From the NCBI GenBank assembly GCA_964057225.1, contig CAXKVF010000097.1:38189-102188 (forward strand): DNA of 64,000 nucleotides, given 5' to 3'. Below are positions 12,673 to 27,900 of this stretch, in pieces; position 1 is the stretch's first letter; each line of letters starts with the position of its first letter. The notes under the pieces are model-generated. The model was given only the letters and a program-made list of their open reading frames with translations, was not told the DNA's origin and did no database searches. Origin of the DNA: Auanema rhodensis. Taxonomy: Eukaryota > Nematoda > Chromadorea > Rhabditida > Rhabditidae. The position numbers and the translations under genes were made by a program.

Positions 12673-14960
12673 AGACTAATATGGACATGGGGAATCTAAT
12701 TTTGAAAACCGCATCTCTTTATCTTACACGTGAAGCGAGTTACATACCAAGTGCACATCACGTGTACATTTAATTAGCATAAATTAAAGTTCACGTAAAT
12801 TTCAAAGTCATGGTTACCATGCACCAATATCAATAAAAATTTGTTTTTAGTTTAATATGGACATGGGGAATCTAATTTTGAAAACCGCATCTCTTCATCT
12901 TTCACGTGAAGCGAGTTACATACCAAGTGCACATCACGTGTACATTTAATTAGCATAAATTAAAGTTCACGTAAATTTCAAAGTCATGGTTACCATGCAC
13001 CAATATCAATAAAAATTTGTTTTTAGACTAATATGGACATGGGGAATCTAATTTTGAAAACCGCATCTCTTTATCTTTCACGTGAAGCGAGTTACATACC
13101 AAGTGCACATCACGTGTACATTTAATTAGCATAAATTAAAGTTCACGTAAATTTCAAAGTCATGGTTACCATGAACCAATATCAATAAAAATTTGTTTTT
13201 AGACTAATATGGACATGGGGAATCTAATTTTGAAAACCGCATCTCTTTATCTTTCACGTGAAGCGAGTTACATACCAAGTGCACATCACGTGTACATTTA
13301 ATTAGCATAAATTAAAGTTCACGTAAATTTCAAAGTCATGGTTACCATGCACCAATATCAATAAAAATTTGTTTTTAAACTAATATGGACATGGGGAATC
13401 TAATTTTGAAAACCGCATTTCTTTATCTTTCACGTGAAGCGAGTTACATACCAACTGCACATCACGTGTACATTTAATTAGCATAAATTAAAGTTCACGT
13501 AAATTTCAAAGTCATGGTTACCATGCACCAATATCAATAAAAATTTGTTTGTAAACTAATATGGACATGGGGAATCTAATTTTGAAAACCGCATCTCTTT
13601 ATCTTTCACGTGAAGCGAGTTACATACCAAGTGCACATCACGTGTACATTTAATTAGCATAAATTAAAGTTCACGTAAATTTCAAAGTCATGGTTACCAT
13701 GCACCAATATCAATAAAAATTTGTTTTTAGACTAATATGGACATGGGGAATCTAATTTTGAAAACCGCATCTCTTTATCTTTCACGTGAAGCGAGTTACA
13801 TACCAAGTGCACATCACGTGTACATTTAATTAGCATAAATTAAAGTTCACGTAAATTTCAAAGTCATGGTTACCATGAACCAATATCAATAAAAATTTGT
13901 TTTTAGACTAATATGGACATGGGGAATCTAATTTTGAAAACCGCATCTCTTTATCTTTCACGTGAAGCGAGTTACATACCAAGTGCACATCACGTGTACA
14001 TTTAATTAGCATAAATTAAAGTTCACGTAAATTTCAAAGTCATGGTTACCATGAAGCAATATCAATAAAAATTTGTTTTTAGACTAATATGGACATGGGG
14101 AATCTAATTTTGAAAACCGCATCTCTTTATCTTTCACGTGAAGCGAGTTACATACCAACTGCACATCACGTGTACATTTAATTAGCATAAATTAAAGTTC
14201 ACGTAAATTTCAAAGTCATGGTTACCATGAACCAATATCAATAAAAATTTGTTTTTAGACTAATATGGACATGGGGAATCTAATTTTGAAAACCGCATCT
14301 CTTTATCTTTCACGTGAAGCGAGTTACATACCAAGTGCACATCACGTGTACATTTAATTAGCATAAATTAAAGTTCACGTAAATTTCAAAGTCATGGTTA
14401 CCATGCACCAATATCAATAAAAATTTGTTTTTAGTTTAATATGGACATGGGGAATCTAATTTTGAAAACCGCATCTCTTTATCTTTCACGTGAAGCGAGT
14501 TACATACCAAGTGCACATCACGTGTACATTTAATTAGCATAAATTAAAGTTCACGTAAATTTCAAAGTCATGGTTACCATGAACCAATATCAATAAAAAT
14601 TTGTTTTTAGACTAATATGGACATGGGGAATCTAATTTTGAAAACCGCATCTCTTTATCTTTCACGTGAAGCGAGTTACATACCAAGTGCACATCACGTG
14701 TACATTTAATTAGCATAAATTAAAGTTCACGTAAATTTCAAAGTCATGGTTACCATGAACCAATATCAATAAAAATTTGTTTTTAGACTAATATGGACAT
14801 GGGAAATCTAATTTTGAAAACCGCATCTCTTAATCTTTCACGTGAAGCGAGTTACATACCAAGTGCACATCACGTGTACATTTAATTAGCATAAATTAAA
14901 GTTCACGTAAATTTCAAAGTCATGGTTACCATGAAGCAATATCAATAAAAATTTGTTTTT

Positions 14961-15310
14961 AGACTAATATGGACATGGGGAATCTAATTTTGAAAACCGC
15001 ATCTCTTTATCTTTCACGTGAAGCGAGTTACATACCAAGTGCACATCACGTGTACATTTAATTAGCATAAATTAAAGTTCACGTAAATTTCAAAGTCATG
15101 GTTACCATGAAGCAATATCAATAAAAATTTCTTTTAGACTAATATGGACATGGGGAATCTAATTTTGAAAACCGTATCTCTTTATCTTTCACGTGAAGCG
15201 AGTTACATACCAAGTGCACATCACGTGTACATTTAATTAGCATAAATTAAAGTTCACGTAAATTTCAAAGTCATGGTTACCATGAAGCAATATCAATAAA
15301 AATTTCTTTT
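14961..15310. repeat. 175-bp monomer pair (first of the short lineage)
   Basis: Two consecutive class G monomers end in C plus four T instead of G plus five T. The same short tail closes ten other monomers, ending at 18653, 24284, 24459, 27802, 32025, 39592, 42055, 43990, 46629 and 48036. Every one is class G, so the G at 152, the C at 171 and the lost T are fully linked and probably descend from one event. None occurs before 14961 or after 48036. Confidence 0.85.
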
Positions 15311-15838
15311 AGACTAATATGGACATGGGGAATCTAATTTTGAAAACCGTATCTCTTTATCTTTCACGTGAAGCGAGTTACATACCAAGTGCACATCACG
15401 TGTACATTTAATTAGCATAAAATAAAGTTCACGTAAATTTCAAAGTCATGGTTACCATGCACCAATATCAATAAAAATTTGTTTTTAAACTAATATGGAC
15501 ATGGGGAATCTAATTTTGAAAACCGCATCTCTTTATCTTTCACGTGAAGCGAGTTACATACCAAGTGCACATCACGTGTACATTTAATTAGCATAAATTA
15601 ATGTTCACGTAAATTTCAAAGTCATGGTTACCATGAACCAATATCAATAAAAATTTGTTTTTAGACTAATATGGACATGGGGAATCTAATTTTGAAAACC
15701 GCATCTCTTTATCTTTCACGTGAAGCGAGTTACATACCAAGTGCACATCACGTGTACATTTAATTAGCATAAATTAAAGTTCACGTAAATTTCAAAGTCA
15801 TGGTTACCATACACCAATATCAATAAAAATTTGTTTTT

Positions 15839-16366
15839 AAACTAATATGGACATGGGGAATCTAAATTTGAAAACCGCATCTCTTTATCTTTCACGTGAA
15901 GCGAGTTACATACCAAGTGCACATGACGTGTACATTTAATTAGCATAAATTAAAGTTCACGTAAATTTCAAAGTCATGGTTACCATGAAGCAATATCAAT
16001 AAAAATTTGTTTTTAAACTAATATGGACATGGGGAATCTAATTTTGAAAACCGCATCTCTTTATCTTTCACATGAAGCGAGTTACATACCAAGTGCACAT
16101 CACGTGTACATTTAATTAGCATAAATTAAAGTTCACGTAAATTTCAAAGTCATGGTTACCATGAAGCAATATCAATAAAAATTTGTTTTTAGACTAATAT
16201 GGACATGGGGAATCTAATTTTGAAAACCGCATCTCTTTATCTTTCACATGAAGCGAGTTACATACCAAGTGCACATCACGTATACATTTAATTAGCATAA
16301 ATTAAAGTTCACGTAAATTTCAAAGTCATGGTTACCATGCACCAATATCAATAAAAATTTGTTTTT
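15839..16366. repeat. Marker trimer, first copy
   Basis: Three consecutive monomers: AAACTAAT with CTAAATTTG and CATGACG (class G), AAACTAAT with CACATG (class G), and AGACTAAT with CACATG and GTATAC (class C, changed base at 16282). CACATG removes the first CACGTG of the monomer. The trimer is the best single landmark of the long superunit and recurs four more times to the right. Confidence 0.8.
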
Positions 16367-19300
16367 AGACTAATATGGACATGGGGAATCTAATTTTGAA
16401 AACCGCATCTCTTTATCTTTCACGTGAAGCGAGTTACATACCAAGTGCACATCACGTGTACATTTAATTAGCATAAATTAAAGTTCACGTAAATTTCAAA
16501 GTCATGGTTACCATGCACCAATATCAATAAAAATTTGTTTTTAGACTAATATGGACATGGGGAATCTAATTTTGAAAACCGCATCTCTTTATCTTTCACG
16601 TGAAGCGAGTTACATACCAAGTGCACATCACGTGTACATTTAATTAGCATAAATTAAAGTTCACGTAAATTTCAAAGTCATGGTTACCATGAACCAATAT
16701 CAATAAAAATTTGTTTTTAGACTAATATGGACATGGGGAATCTAATTTTGAAAACCGCATCTCTTTATCTTTCACGTGAAGCGAGTTACATACCAAGTGC
16801 ACATCACGTGTACATTTAATTAGCATAAATTAAAGTTCACGTAAATTTCAAAGTCATGGTTACCATGAAGCAATATCAATAAAAATTTGTTTTTAGACTA
16901 ATATGGACATGGGGAATCTAATTTTGAAAACCGCATCTCTTTATCTTTCACGTGAAGCGAGTTACATACCAAGTGCACATCACGTGTACATTTAATTAGC
17001 ATAAATTAAAGTTCACGTAAATTTCAAAGTCATGGTTACCATGAAGCAATATCAATAAAAATTTGTTTTTAGACTAATATGGACATGGGGGATCTAATTT
17101 TGAAAACCGCATCTCTTTATCTTTCACGTGAAGCGAGTTACATACCAAGTGCACATCACGTGTACATTTAATTAGCATAAATTAAAGTTCACGTAAATTT
17201 CAAAGTCATGGTTACCATGCACCAATATCAATAAAAATTTGTTTTTAGACTAATATGGACATGGGGGATCTAATTTTGAAAACCGCATCTCTTTATCTTT
17301 CACGTGAAGCGAGTTACATACCAAGTGCACATCACGTGTACATTTAATTAGCATAAATTAAAGTTCACGTAAATTTCAATGTCATGGTTACCATGAACCA
17401 ATATCAATAAAAATTTGTTTTTAAACTAATATGGACATGGGGAATCTAAATTTGAAAACCGCATCTCTTTATCTTTCACGTGAAGCGAGTTACATACCAA
17501 GTGCACATCACGTGTACATTTAATTAGCATAAATTAAAGTTCACGTAAATTTCAAAGTCATGGTTACCATGCACCAATATCAATAAAAATTTGTTTTTAG
17601 TTTAATATGGACATGGGGAATCTAATTTTGAAAACCGCATCTCTTCATCTTTCACGTGAAGCGAGTTACATACCAAGTGCACATCACGTGTACATTTAAT
17701 TAGCATAAATTAAAGTTCACGTAAATTTCAAAGTCATGGTTACCATGCACCAATATCAATAAAAATTTGTTTTTAGACTAATATGGACATGGGGAATCTA
17801 ATTTTGAAAACCGTATCTCTTTATCTTTCACGTGAAGCGAGTTACATACCAAGTGCACATCACGTGTACATTTAATTAGCATAAATTAAAGTTCACGTAA
17901 ATTTCAAAGTCATGGTTACCATGCACCAATATCAATAAAAATTTGTTTTTAAACTAATATGGACATGGGGAATCTAATTTTGAAAACCGCATCTCTTTAT
18001 CTTTCACGTGAAGCGAGTTACATACCAAGTGCACATCACGTGTACATTTAATTAGCATAAATTAAAGTTCACGTAAATTTCAAAGTCATGGTTACCATGA
18101 ACCAATATCAATAAAAATTTGTTTTTAGACTAATATGGACATGGGGAATCTAATTTTGAAAACCGCATCTCTTTATCTTTCACGTGAAGCGAGTTACATA
18201 CCAAGTGCACATCACGTGTACATTTAATTAGCATAAATTAAAGTTCACGTAAATTTCAAAGTCATGGTTACCATGAACCAATATCAATAAAAATTTGTTT
18301 TTAGACTAATATGGACATGGGAAATCTAATTTTGAAAACCGCATCTCTTAATCTTTCACGTGAAGCGAGTTACATACCAAGTGCACATCACGTGTACATT
18401 TAATTAGCATAAATTAAAGTTCACGTAAATTTCAAAGTCATGGTTACCATGAAGCAATATCAATAAAAATTTGTTTTTAGACTAATATGGACATGGGGAA
18501 TCTAATTTTGAAAACCGCATCTCTTTATCTTTCACGTGAAGCGAGTTACATACCAAGTGCACATCACGTGTACATTTAATTAGCATAAATTAAAGTTCAC
18601 GTAAATTTCAAAGTCATGGTTACCATGAAGCAATATCAATAAAAATTTCTTTTAGACTAATATGGACATGGGGAATCTAATTTTGAAAACCGCATCTCTT
18701 TATCTTTCACGTGAAGCGAGTTACATACCAAGTGCACATCACGTGTACATTTAATTAGCATAAATTAAAGTTCACGTTAATTTCAAAGTCATGGTTACCA
18801 TGAACCAATATCAATAAAAATTTGTTTTTAGACTAATATGGACATGGGAAATCTAATTTTGAAAACCGCATCTCTTTATCTTTCACGTGAAGCGAGTTAC
18901 ATACCAAGTGCACATCACGTGTACATTTAATTAGCATAAATTAAAGTTCACGTAAATTTCAAAGTCATGGTTACCATGAAGCAATATCAATAAAAATTTG
19001 TTTTTAGACTAAAATGGACATGGGGAATCTAATTTTGAAAACCGCATCTCTTTATCTTTCACGTGAAGCGAGTTACATACCAAGTGCACATCACGTGTAC
19101 ATTTAATTAGCATAAATTAAAGTTCACGTAAATTTCAAAGTCATGGTTACCATGCACCAATATCAATAAAAATTTGTTTTTAGACTAATATGGACATGGG
19201 GGATCTAATTTTGAAAACCGCATCTCTTTATCTTTCACGTGAAGCGAGTTACATACCAAGTGCACATCACGTGTACATTTAATTAGCATAAATTAAAGTT

Positions 19301-19533
19301 CACGTAAATTTCAAAGTCATGGTTACCATGAACCAATATCAATAAAAATTTGTTTTTAGACTAATATGGACATGGGGAATCTAATTTTGAAAACCGCATC
19401 TCTTTATCTTTCACGTGAAGCGAGTTACATACCAAGTGCACATCACGTGTACATTTAATTAGCATAAATTAAAGTTCACGTAAATTTCAAAGTCATGGTT
19501 ACCATGAAGCAATATCAATAAAAATTTGTTTTT

Positions 19534-21997
19534 AGACTAATATGGACATGGGGAATCTAATTTTGAAAACCGCATCTCTTTATCTTACACGTGAAGCGAG
19601 TTACATACCAAGTGCACATCACGTGTACATTTAATTAGCATAAATTAAAGTTCACGTAAATTTCAAAGTCATGGTTACCATGCACCAATATCAATAAAAA
19701 TTTGTTTTTAGTTTAATATGGACATGGGGAATCTAATTTTGAAAACCGCATCTCTTCATCTTTCACGTGAAGCGAGTTACATACCAAGTGCACATCACGT
19801 GTACATTTAATTAGCATAAATTAAAGTTCACGTAAATTTCAAAGTCATGGTTACCATGCACCAATATCAATAAAAATTTGTTTTTAGACTAATATGGACA
19901 GGGGGGATCTAATTTTGAAAACCGCATCTCTTTATCTTTCACGTGAAGCGAGTTACATACCAAGTGCACATCACGTGTACATTTAATTAGCATAAATTAA
20001 AGTTCACGTAAATTTCAAAGTCATGGTTACCATGCACCAATATCAATAAAAATTTGTTTTTAGACTAATATGGACATGGGGGATCTAATTTTGAAAACCG
20101 CATCTCTTTATCTTTCACGTGAAGCGAGTTACATACCAAGTGCACATCACGTGTACATTTAATTAGCATAAATTAAAGTTCACGTAAATTTCAATGTCAT
20201 GGTTACCATGAACCAATATCAATAAAAATTTGTTTTTAGACTAATATGGACATGGGGAATCTAATTTTGAAAACCGCATCTCTTTATCTTTCACGTGAAG
20301 CGAGTTACATACCAAGTGCACATCACGTGTACATTTAATTAGCATAAATTAAAGTTCACGTAAATTTCAAAGTCATGGTTACCATGAAGCAATATCAATA
20401 AAAATTTGTTTTTAGACTAATATGGACATGGGGAATCTAATTTTGAAAACCGCATCTCTTTATCTTACACGTGAAGCGAGTTACATACCAAGTGCACATC
20501 ACGTGTACATTTAATTAGCATAAATTAAAGTTCACGTAAATTTCAAAGTCATGGTTACCATGAACCAATATCAATAAAAATTTGTTTTTAGACTAATATG
20601 GACATGGGGAATCTAATTTTGAAAACCGCATCTCTTTATCTTTCACGTGAAGCGAGTTACATACCAAGTGCACATCACGTGTACATTTAATTAGCATAAA
20701 TTAAAGTTCACGTAAATTTCAAAGTCATGGTTACCATGAAGCAATATCAATAAAAATTTGTTTTTAGACTAATATGGACATGGGGAATCTAATTTTGAAA
20801 ACCGCATCTCTTTATCTTACACGTGAAGCGAGTTACATACCAAGTGCACATCACGTGTACATTTAATTAGCATAAATTAAAGTTCACGTAAATTTCAAAG
20901 TCATGGTTACCATGCACCAATATCAATAAAAATTTGTTTTTAGTTTAATATGGACATGGGGAATCTAATTTTGAAAACCGCATCTCTTCATCTTTCACGT
21001 GAAGCGAGTTACATACCAAGTGCACATCACGTGTACATTTAATTAGCATAAATTAAAGTTCACGTAAATTTCAAAGTCATGGTTACCATGCACCAATATC
21101 AATAAAAATTTGTTTTTAGACTAATATGGACAGGGGGGATCTAATTTTGAAAACCGCATCTCTTTATCTTTCACGTGAAGCGAGTTACATACCAAGTGCA
21201 CATCACGTGTACATTTAATTAGCATAAATTAAAGTTCACGTAAATTTCAAAGTCATGGTTACCATGCACCAATATCAATAAAAATTTGTTTTTAGACTAA
21301 TATGGACATGGGGGATCTAATTTTGAAAACCGCATCTCTTTATCTTTCACGTGAAGCGAGTTACATACCAAGTGCACATCACGTGTACATTTAATTAGCA
21401 TAAATTAAAGTTCACGTAAATTTCAATGTCATGGTTACCATGAACCAATATCAATAAAAATTTGTTTTTAGACTAATATGGACATGGGGAATCTAATTTT
21501 GAAAACCGCATCTCTTTATCTTTCACGTGAAGCGAGTTACATACCAAGTGCACATCACGTGTACATTTAATTAGCATAAATTAAAGTTCACGTAAATTTC
21601 AAAGTCATGGTTACCATGCACCAATATCAATAAAAATTTGTTTTTAGTTTAATATGGACATGGGGAATCTAATTTTGAAAACCGCATCTCTTCATCTTTC
21701 ACGTGAAGCGAGTTACATACCAAGTGCACATCACGTGTACATTTAATTAGCATAAATTAAAGTTCACGTAAATTTCAAAGTCATGGTTACCATGAACCAA
21801 TATCAATAAAAATTTGTTTTTAGACTAATATGGACATGGGGAATCTAATTTTGAAAACCGCATCTCTTTATCTTACACGTGAAGCGAGTTACATACCAAG
21901 TGCACATCACGTGTACATTTAATTAGCATAAATTAAAGTTCACGTAAATTTCAAAGTCATGGTTACCATGCACCAATATCAATAAAAATTTGTTTTT
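19534..21997. repeat. 7-monomer duplication inside and beyond copy 1 (2 x 1232 bp)
   Basis: The run TTACACG (C), TTTAATATGG/CTTCATC (C), GGACAGGGGGG (C), GGGGGATC with CAATGTC (A) starts at 19534 and again at 20766, exactly 1232 bases apart. The second superunit copy has only one such run (start 28683). The gain therefore happened in copy 1 after the large duplication, or was lost from copy 2. Monomers 5 and 6 of the two runs differ in class, so the repeat is not perfect. Confidence 0.75.
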
Positions 21998-24900
21998 AGT
22001 TTAATATGGACATGGGGAATCTAATTTTGAAAACCGCATCTCTTCATCTTTCACGTGAAGCGAGTTACATACCAAGTGCACATCACGTGTACATTTAATT
22101 AGCATAAATTAAAGTTCACGTAAATTTCAAAGTCATGGTTACCATGCACCAATATCAATAAAAATTTGTTTTTAGACTAATATGGACATGGGGAATCTAA
22201 TTTTGAAAACCGCATCTCTTTATCTTTCACGTGAAGCGAGTTACATACCAAGTGCACATCACGTGTACATTTAATTAGCATAAATTAAAGTTCACGTAAA
22301 TTTCAAAGTCATGGTTACCATGAACCAATATCAATAAAAATTTGTTTTTAGACTAATATGGACATGGGGAATCTAATTTTGAAAACCGCATCTCTTTATC
22401 TTTCACGTGAAGCGAGTTACATACCAAGTGCACATCACGTGTACATTTAATTAGCATAAATTAAAGTTCACGTAAATTTCAAAGTCATGGTTACCATGCA
22501 CCAATATCAATAAAAATTTGTTTTTAAACTAATATGGACATGGGGAATCTAATTTTGAAAACCGCATTTCTTTATCTTTCACGTGAAGCGAGTTACATAC
22601 CAACTGCACATCACGTGTACATTTAATTAGCATAAATTAAAGTTCACGTAAATTTCAAAGTCATGGTTACCATGCACCAATATCAATAAAAATCTGTTTG
22701 TAAACTAATATGGACATGGGGAATCTAATTTTGAAAACCGCATCTCTTTATCTTTCACGTGAAGCGAGTTACATACCAAGTGCACATCACGTGTACATTT
22801 AATTAGCATAAATTAAAGTTCACGTAAATTTCAAAGTCATGGTTACCATGCACCAATATCAATAAAAATTTGTTTTTAGACTAATATGGACATGGGGAAT
22901 CTAATTTTGAAAACCGCATCTCTTTATCTTTCACGTGAAGCGAGTTACATACCAAGTGCACATCACGTGTACATTTAATTAGCATAAATTAAAGTTCACG
23001 TAAATTTCAAAGTCATGGTTACCATGAACCAATATCAATAAAAATTTGTTTTTAGACTAATATGGACATGGGGAATCTAATTTTGAAAACCGCATCTCTT
23101 TATCTTTCACGTGAAGCGAGTTACATACCAAGTGCACATCACGTGTACATTTAATTAGCATAAATTAAAGTTCACGTAAATTTCAAAGTCATGGTTACCA
23201 TGAAGCAATATCAATAAAAATTTGTTTTTAGACTAATATGGACATGGGGAATCTAATTTTGAAAACCGCATCTCTTTATCTTTCACGTGAAGCGAGTTAC
23301 ATACCAACTGCACATCACGTGTACATTTAATTAGCATAAATTAAAGTTCACGTAAATTTCAAAGTCATGGTTACCATGAACCAATATCAATAAAAATTTA
23401 TTTTTAGACTAATATGGACATGGGGAATCTAATTTTGAAAACCGCATCTCTTTATCTTTCACGTGAAGCGAGTTACATACCAAGTGCACATCACGTGTAC
23501 ATTTAATTAGCATAAATTAAAGTTCACGTAAATTTCAAAGTCATGGTTACCATGCACCAATATCAATAAAAATTTGTTTTTAGTTTAATATGGACATGGG
23601 GAATCTAATTTTGAAAACCGCATCTCTTTATCTTTCACGTGAAGCGAGTTACATACCAAGTGCACATCACGTGTACATTTAATTAGCATAAATTAAAGTT
23701 CACGTAAATTTCAAAGTCATGGTTACCATGAACCAATATCAATAAAAATTTGTTTTTAGACTAATATGGACATGGGGAATCTAATTTTGAAAACCGCATC
23801 TCTTTATCTTTCACGTGAAGCGAGTTACATACCAAGTGCACATCACGTGTACATTTAATTAGCATAAATTAAAGTTCACGTAAATTTCAAAGTCATGGTT
23901 ACCATGAACCAATATCAATAAAAATTTGTTTTTAGACTAATATGGACATGGGAAATCTAATTTTGAAAACCGCATCTCTTAATCTTTCACGTGAAGCGAG
24001 TTACATACCAAGTGCACATCACGTGTACATTTAATTAGCATAAATTAAAGTTCACGTAAATTTCAAAGTCATGGTTACCATGAAGCAATATCAATAAAAA
24101 TTTGTTTTTAGACTAATATGGACATGGGGAATCTAATTTTGAAAACCGCATCTCTTTATCTTTCACGTGAAGCGAGTTACATACCAAGTGCACATCACGT
24201 GTACATTTAATTAGCATAAATTAAAGTTCACGTAAATTTCAAAGTCATGGTTACCATGAAGCAATATCAATAAAAATTTCTTTTAGACTAATATGGACAT
24301 GGGGAATCTAATTTTGAAAACCGTATCTCTTTATCTTTCACGTGAAGCGAGTTACATACCAAGTGCACATCACGTGTACATTTAATTAGCATAAATTAAA
24401 GTTCACGTAAATTTCAAAGTCATGGTTACCATGAAGCAATATCAATAAAAATTTCTTTTAGACTAATATGGACATGGGGAATCTAATTTTGAAAACCGTA
24501 TCTCTTTATCTTTCACGTGAAGCGAGTTACATACCAAGTGCACATCACGTGTACATTTAATTAGCATAAAATAAAGTTCACGTAAATTTCAAAGTCATGG
24601 TTACCATGCACCAATATCAATAAAAATTTGTTTTTAAACTAATATGGACATGGGGAATCTAATTTTGAAAACCGCATCTCTTTATCTTTCACGTGAAGCG
24701 AGTTACATACCAAGTGCACATCACGTGTACATTTAATTAGCATAAATTAATGTTCACGTAAATTTCAAAGTCATGGTTACCATGAACCAATATCAATAAA
24801 AATTTGTTTTTAGACTAATATGGACATGGGGAATCTAATTTTGAAAACCGCATCTCTTTATCTTTCACGTGAAGCGAGTTACATACCAAGTGCACATCAC

Positions 24901-27900
24901 GTGTACATTTAATTAGCATAAATTAAAGTTCACGTAAATTTCAAAGTCATGGTTACCATACACCAATATCAATAAAAATTTGTTTTTAAACTAATATGGA
25001 CATGGGGAATCTAAATTTGAAAACCGCATCTCTTTATCTTTCACGTGAAGCGAGTTACATACCAAGTGCACATGACGTGTACATTTAATTAGCATAAATT
25101 AAAGTTCACGTAAATTTCAAAGTCATGGTTACCATGAAGCAATATCAATAAAAATTTGTTTTTAAACTAATATGGACATGGGGAATCTAATTTTGAAAAC
25201 CGCATCTCTTTATCTTTCACATGAAGCGAGTTACATACCAAGTGCACATCACGTGTACATTTAATTAGCATAAATTAAAGTTCACGTAAATTTCAAAGTC
25301 ATGGTTACCATGAAGCAATATCAATAAAAATTTGTTTTTAGACTAATATGGACATGGGGAATCTAATTTTGAAAACCGCATCTCTTTATCTTTCACATGA
25401 AGCGAGTTACATACCAAGTGCACATCACGTATACATTTAATTAGCATAAATTAAAGTTCACGTAAATTTCAAAGTCATGGTTACCATGCACCAATATCAA
25501 TAAAAATTTGTTTTTAGACTAATATGGACATGGGGAATCTAATTTTGAAAACCGCATCTCTTTATCTTTCACGTGAAGCGAGTTACATACCAAGTGCACA
25601 TCACGTGTACATTTAATTAGCATAAATTAAAGTTCACGTAAATTTCAAAGTCATGGTTACCATGCACCAATATCAATAAAAATTTGTTTTTAGACTAATA
25701 TGGACATGGGGAATCTAATTTTGAAAACCGCATCTCTTTATCTTTCACGTGAAGCGAGTTACATACCAAGTGCACATCACGTGTACATTTAATTAGCATA
25801 AATTAAAGTTCACGTAAATTTCAAAGTCATGGTTACCATGAACCAATATCAATAAAAATTTGTTTTTAGACTAATATGGACATGGGGAATCTAATTTTGA
25901 AAACCGCATCTCTTTATCTTTCACGTGAAGCGAGTTACATACCAAGTGCACATCACGTGTACATTTAATTAGCATAAATTAAAGTTCACGTAAATTTCAA
26001 AGTCATGGTTACCATGAAGCAATATCAATAAAAATTTGTTTTTAGACTAATATGGACATGGGGAATCTAATTTTGAAAACCGCATCTCTTTATCTTTCAC
26101 GTGAAGCGAGTTACATACCAAGTGCACATCACGTGTACATTTAATTAGCATAAATTAAAGTTCACGTAAATTTCAAAGTCATGGTTACCATGAAGCAATA
26201 TCAATAAAAATTTGTTTTTAGACTAATATGGACATGGGGGATCTAATTTTGAAAACCGCATCTCTTTATCTTTCACGTGAAGCGAGTTACATACCAAGTG
26301 CACATCACGTGTACATTTAATTAGCATAAATTAAAGTTCACGTAAATTTCAAAGTCATGGTTACCATGCACCAATATCAATAAAAATTTGTTTTTAGACT
26401 AATATGGACATGGGGGATCTAATTTTGAAAACCGCATCTCTTTATCTTTCACGTGAAGCGAGTTACATACCAAGTGCACATCACGTGTACATTTAATTAG
26501 CATAAATTAAAGTTCACGTAAATTTCAATGTCATGGTTACCATGAACCAATATCAATAAAAATTTGTTTTTAAACTAATATGGACATGGGGAATCTAAAT
26601 TTGAAAACCGCATCTCTTTATCTTTCACGTGAAGCGAGTTACATACCAAGTGCACATCACGTGTACATTTAATTAGCATAAATTAAAGTTCACGTAAATT
26701 TCAAAGTCATGGTTACCATGCACCAATATCAATAAAAATTTGTTTTTAGTTTAATATGGACATGGGGAATCTAATTTTGAAAACCGCATCTCTTCATCTT
26801 TCACGTGAAGCGAGTTACATACCAAGTGCACATCACGTGTACATTTAATTAGCATAAATTAAAGTTCACGTAAATTTCAAAGTCATGGTTACCATGCACC
26901 AATATCAATAAAAATTTGTTTTTAGACTAATATGGACATGGGGAATCTAATTTTGAAAACCGTATCTCTTTATCTTTCACGTGAAGCGAGTTACATACCA
27001 AGTGCACATCACGTGTACATTTAATTAGCATAAATTAAAGTTCACGTAAATTTCAAAGTCATGGTTACCATGCACCAATATCAATAAAAATTTGTTTTTA
27101 AACTAATATGGACATGGGGAATCTAATTTTGAAAACCGCATCTCTTTATCTTTCACGTGAAGCGAGTTACATACCAAGTGCACATCACGTGTACATTTAA
27201 TTAGCATAAATTAAAGTTCACGTAAATTTCAAAGTCATGGTTACCATGAACCAATATCAATAAAAATTTGTTTTTAGACTAATATGGACATGGGGAATCT
27301 AATTTTGAAAACCGCATCTCTTTATCTTTCACGTGAAGCGAGTTACATACCAAGTGCACATCACGTGTACATTTAATTAGCATAAATTAAAGTTCACGTA
27401 AATTTCAAAGTCATGGTTACCATGAACCAATATCAATAAAAATTTGTTTTTAGACTAATATGGACATGGGAAATCTAATTTTGAAAACCGCATCTCTTAA
27501 TCTTTCACGTGAAGCGAGTTACATACCAAGTGCACATCACGTGTACATTTAATTAGCATAAATTAAAGTTCACGTAAATTTCAAAGTCATGGTTACCATG
27601 AAGCAATATCAATAAAAATTTGTTTTTAGACTAATATGGACATGGGGAATCTAATTTTGAAAACCGCATCTCTTTATCTTTCACGTGAAGCGAGTTACAT
27701 ACCAAGTGCACATCACGTGTACATTTAATTAGCATAAATTAAAGTTCACGTAAATTTCAAAGTCATGGTTACCATGAAGCAATATCAATAAAAATTTCTT
27801 TTAGACTAATATGGACATGGGGAATCTAATTTTGAAAACCGCATCTCTTTATCTTTCACGTGAAGCGAGTTACATACCAAGTGCACATCACGTGTACATT

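Larger units (their letters stand above)
12673..21821. repeat. Long superunit, copy 1 (52 monomers, 9149 bp)
   Basis: It starts with a TTACACG class C monomer and a TTTAATATGG/CTTCATC monomer. Rare markers then follow in order: GCATTTC with CCAACTGC (13377), GTTTGTAAAC, CCAACTGC (near 14160), GGGAAATC with CTTAATC, two 175-bp monomers (ends 15135 and 15310), AAAATAAAG, AATGTTC, CATACACC, CATGACG, CACATG, GTATAC, paired GGGGGATC, CAATGTC, a third 175-bp monomer (end 18653), AAAATGG and GGACAGGGGGG. Nearly all recur exactly 9149 bases later. The copy contains a private 7-monomer gain near its right end. Confidence 0.85.
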
